From Paenibacillus sp. RC334 (GTDB lineage: Bacteria > Bacillota > Bacilli > Paenibacillales > Paenibacillaceae), in contig NZ_CP125370.1 of the NCBI RefSeq assembly GCF_030034735.1, positions 2,852,001 through 2,916,000 on the forward strand: a stretch of DNA of 64,000 bases, in the 5' to 3' direction. Under the pieces are notes generated by a model. It was given only the letters and a program-made list of their open reading frames with translations. It had not been told where the DNA came from and searched no databases. Positions 61,795 to 64,000 of the stretch are shown piece after piece. Every line of letters starts with the position of its first letter. The first letter of the stretch is position 1. Position numbers and translations under genes: made by a program.

Positions 61795-62505
61795 TTATGA
61801 ATTTCCCATGTGCTTTTGCAGCTCCAGCTTGGTGCCATCCAAATGCTGAATACTGTACAGCTCGGCAGCTTTGGCATCCTGATCCCGGATCGCTTCATAT
61901 ATTTTCTCATGCTGAAGTGTAAAAGGATTTTGCATCGCCGGGTCGGTTACGAGATTTTTCAGCGCCTTCCGAATCGCCTCTACAAAGCTGCGATACACAT
62001 CTGTAAGCACTTTATTACGTGTAGCCCCTGCAACAGCCAAGTGAAAAGTGATATCCGCATCCAGATACCTGTTCAAATCTCCAGCGGCCAATGTCACGGC
62101 ACGACGGTCCAGTGCCTCGCGCATCAAGCGTAAATCTTCATCCTTACGTCGTAAAGCAGCCAGTCTGGCAATTTCCAGCTCCAACACACTCCGCACCTCA
62201 TAGACTTCAATTATTTCAGCGCGACTCAGTCGGTAATCCAGAGGCTCCTGGGAAGTCGTCGGTTGGCAGACAAAGGTTCCGTGTCCTTGTTTTTTCTCTA
62301 ATAGACCGGCATGTACGAGAACGCTGACCGCTTCACGCACCGTGGAACGCCCTACTCCAAAAAGCTTCATCAGCTCAGGCTCTGTCGGAATTTTTGTACC
62401 CACATCCCATTCATTAGTAGCTATTTTTCGTTGCAGCTGTTCAGCCACTTCATCGGCGATTTGCTTGCGTTTGACGGCTTGAAAAGGCACCATTTCCTGA
62501 TTCAT
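61795..62505 (-). CDS. FadR-subfamily GntR regulator
   Basis: 236-residue transcription factor. The N-terminal winged helix (about 10-75) reads IADEVAEQLQRKIATNEWDVGTKIPTEPELMKLFGVGRSTVREAVSVL, noted by key residues P, E, L, G, R, S, R. A C-terminal FCD all-helical domain with VYEVRSVLELEIARLAA, FHLAVAGATRN and LQHEKIYEAI (metal-binding His/Asp region) follows. FadR-type regulators sense organic acids or sugar acids. The ATG follows AGGAGATGATCAG. It lies between leuA and aldose epimerase, all on the minus strand, but no target can be named. Confidence 0.9.
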   Translation of the reverse strand: MNQEMVPFQAVKRKQIADEVAEQLQRKIATNEWDVGTKIPTEPELMKLFGVGRSTVREAVSVLVHAGLLEKKQGHGTFVCQPTTSQEPLDYRLSRAEIIEVYEVRSVLELEIARLAALRRKDEDLRLMREALDRRAVTLAAGDLNRYLDADITFHLAVAGATRNKVLTDVYRSFVEAIRKALKNLVTDPAMQNPFTLQHEKIYEAIRDQDAKAAELYSIQHLDGTKLELQKHMGNS

Positions 62506-62695
62506 CTGATCATCTCCTGTTTCGTATCATACTATAGCGGCTTGCCATCCTGCAACCTGTTTTTCATATGTTCCCTTCCTCACCTCATTAGGCTTCTGCC
62601 TGTAATACTTGTCTTCTCCACCTCTCCTATCAACAAAATAAAGCCCGCACCGTTGGACACGATACAGGCTTATTCCGATAAAATATAGACTAAGA

Positions 62696-63715
62696 CTAGG
62701 ATTTCGATTGTGCAGGTATGACACAATATAAACGGCTGGTTGCTTCAAAAATATGGCCTGGAGCAAGTGCAATCAACCCGATCTCCTCTGCAGGCAAGTC
62801 CGGACGATTCGGTGCATTGATCATGTTCATTTGCGGCTCAGGACAGATGAATTCCTTGTTCGCTTTGTTATTCCAGATCATCCAATGCTTATAGGCCGTG
62901 CCTACATCGTATACGAGAGTAGCGCCTGTCTTACTGTGTGTCAGTTCCATATAGTTGCGTCCATTTTGCGGAGCTGCCGTGTAATGATTATCCATGGAGG
63001 CAAAATAAGGACTTACTCCCGTTGTCTTCAGCAGTTCCTCTTCCGGCGACAATGGCTGGAACTGTCCTGTGGCTAACAACCGCTCTGTCAGCTCCCTACG
63101 CTCACCGATAGTAACCTTAATTTTGTAGTCTTCCGGCGAACTATCCGGTACGAACGGAACCCGAATAGCCGTGTGAAAGGCAAACAGGTTTGGAATCGGC
63201 TGATCACCCTCGTTGTGGATCACATAACGCTGATGCAGTCCAAATTCGTCCAGGCTGTACGTCAGCTTGATGGTAAAGGTGAACGGCAAATAGCGGAACA
63301 TGGGATGTCCTTCCCTCACATGCTGATTCATTACTACATAGCTGCCCTGTTCTCCAGATCCGTAGTCCTCAACCTCCCACCGGACGGTGTGTAAAAAACC
63401 GTGCAAATGGTTGTGGGTGGCCGTTTCATTGATGGGCAGTTCATATGTAACTCCATTCCACAGGAATTTGCCATCCTCATACCGATTCGGAGGATACAGG
63501 AAAGGAATCCCATAGACTGACGGACTTTGTTTAAAAGCCTCTATGCTGTCAGCTTCCGGCTCACGAAGAAAAGAATATCCCGTCTCATTGTCACGAAAAG
63601 AAATCAGATTTGCGCCGTTTCCCGGCAGGGCTACCGCTTCATAACGCCCGAATTTAAGGCGAATCGCTGGTATTCCATAATAAAGGTCACCAATTGCAGC
63701 ATGCTGATGTGTCAT
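62696..63715 (-). CDS. Aldose 1-epimerase family protein
   Basis: 339-residue galactose-mutarotase-fold protein. VALPGNGANLISFRDNETGYSFLR, IPFLYPPNRYEDGKF, HNHLHGFLHTVRWEV (catalytic His region) and FICPEPQMNMINAPN (Glu region) match aldose 1-epimerases, which interconvert alpha and beta anomers of hexoses. ATG 63715 is chosen: AAGGAGGATTTTTG precedes it. Upstream at about 63749-63762 is TGAAAGCGTTTAGC, a partial cre-like match, hinting at carbon control. No sugar operon is adjacent, so the sugar is not known. Confidence 0.88.
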   Translation of the reverse strand: MTHQHAAIGDLYYGIPAIRLKFGRYEAVALPGNGANLISFRDNETGYSFLREPEADSIEAFKQSPSVYGIPFLYPPNRYEDGKFLWNGVTYELPINETATHNHLHGFLHTVRWEVEDYGSGEQGSYVVMNQHVREGHPMFRYLPFTFTIKLTYSLDEFGLHQRYVIHNEGDQPIPNLFAFHTAIRVPFVPDSSPEDYKIKVTIGERRELTERLLATGQFQPLSPEEELLKTTGVSPYFASMDNHYTAAPQNGRNYMELTHSKTGATLVYDVGTAYKHWMIWNNKANKEFICPEPQMNMINAPNRPDLPAEEIGLIALAPGHIFEATSRLYCVIPAQSKS

Positions 63716-63810
63716 CAAAAATCCTCCTTGATGAATGACGATGATAAATGAAAGCGTTTAGCTTTTGGCTTGACTATACCATGCTGAGCAAAAAAATTCC
63801 ATGCCAACAC

Positions 63811-63836
63811 AAAAAAACGATACCCCGTAAGGCATC
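63811..63836 (-). terminator. Intrinsic terminator of the MBL-fold gene
   Basis: On the minus strand ACGATGCC pairs with GGTATCGT (one G-T pair) and TTTTTTT follows. It lies 15 bases after the stop of the partial gene at the right edge. Confidence 0.75.
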
Positions 63837-63851
63837 GTCCTTTCCAGATCG

Positions 63852-64000
63852 CTACACATAGCGCCCCTGATTGGGTACTGCCGTGTGCTCAAAATCCTCC
63901 ACAAGTCGTTCCAACTGGCTCGTCAGCTCATTTCCCTGCATGTAGTGACCGTGTCCCGTAACGGCGATCTCCGGCTTTAAACCGGACAGCAGTTCTACTG
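63852..64000 (-). CDS. MBL-fold metallo-hydrolase, C-terminal end (partial)
   Basis: The last 49 codons of a minus-strand gene that continues past the right edge. LLSGLKPEIAVTGHGHYMQG and the following NELTSQLERLVEDFEHTAVPNQGRYV are typical of the C-terminus of small metallo-beta-lactamase-fold hydrolases, where the GHG His is a metal ligand. The substrate cannot be told from this fragment. Confidence 0.75.
   Translation of the reverse strand, partial: VELLSGLKPEIAVTGHGHYMQGNELTSQLERLVEDFEHTAVPNQGRYV

Noticed and set aside
1..64000. CRISPR arrays, tRNA or rRNA genes, and prophage modules.
   Set aside because: No regularly spaced repeats, cloverleaf-like genes or phage structural genes were found on reading both strands.

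Overview
The window looks like a chromosomal segment of a Paenibacillus, probably of the polymyxa group. This is inference from strong AGGAGG ribosome binding sites, frequent TTG and GTG starts, Fur-box control of siderophore uptake, XerS, catDE, YolD-like and DUF1835 proteins, and Firmicute-type NRPS modules. I see no rRNA, tRNA, CRISPR array or prophage. Layout: (1) Bases 1-13,600 are an accessory, partly decayed region. It has the end of an ISL3-family IS, a run of small-molecule oxidoreductase genes (two zinc alcohol dehydrogenases, two aldo/keto reductases, a cupin, a carboxymuconolactone-decarboxylase-like protein), several broken genes (two SDRs, an aldo/keto reductase stub joined to a beheaded MFS gene, a flavodoxin, a copper-amine-oxidase-N-like gene, another MFS tail) and the tyrosine recombinase xerS with a dif-like inverted repeat just upstream. 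(2) 13.9-24 kb holds rluF, a tiny basic protein, a Fur-controlled ferric-siderophore permease operon, small conserved proteins and a large flavin/Fe-S ene-reductase. (3) 24-33 kb is transport: a TetR/MFS drug-efflux pair, then a nickel/peptide-type ABC transporter operon running into a MATE exporter. (4) 33-38 kb has catalase, adenylylsulfate kinase and a compact three-gene ADP-ribose operon (NrtR/Nudix-like, NADAR, bacterial-type PARG). (5) 38-51 kb is a nonribosomal peptide synthetase operon: three adenylation modules, one epimerization domain, an odd junction between modules 1 and 2, a condensation/epimerization-like terminal domain with no thioesterase, and a translationally coupled family-17 glycosyltransferase as its last gene. 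This is the best candidate for an undescribed system: a very short peptide assembly line with a dedicated GT17 enzyme. (6) 51-64 kb is mostly core metabolism and stress genes: DUF1835 protein, glutaminase, catDE and a divergent XRE-cupin regulator, a phosphodiester-glycosidase-domain protein, a cation/proton antiporter, fumC, leuA, a FadR-type regulator, aldose epimerase and the end of an MBL-fold hydrolase. A theme runs across the window: the transposase, one ABC ATPase, a secreted protein, the phosphodiester glycosidase and both NRPS genes are interrupted by single-base changes inside homopolymer runs, and each is repaired by adding or removing one base of the run. That suggests sequencing error rather than decay, so the NRPS operon is probably intact, as two genes of about 1,145 and 2,840 codons followed by the glycosyltransferase. 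By contrast the debris at 2.5-4.7 kb and 9.2-13.6 kb has deletions and fusions that look like real gene loss.
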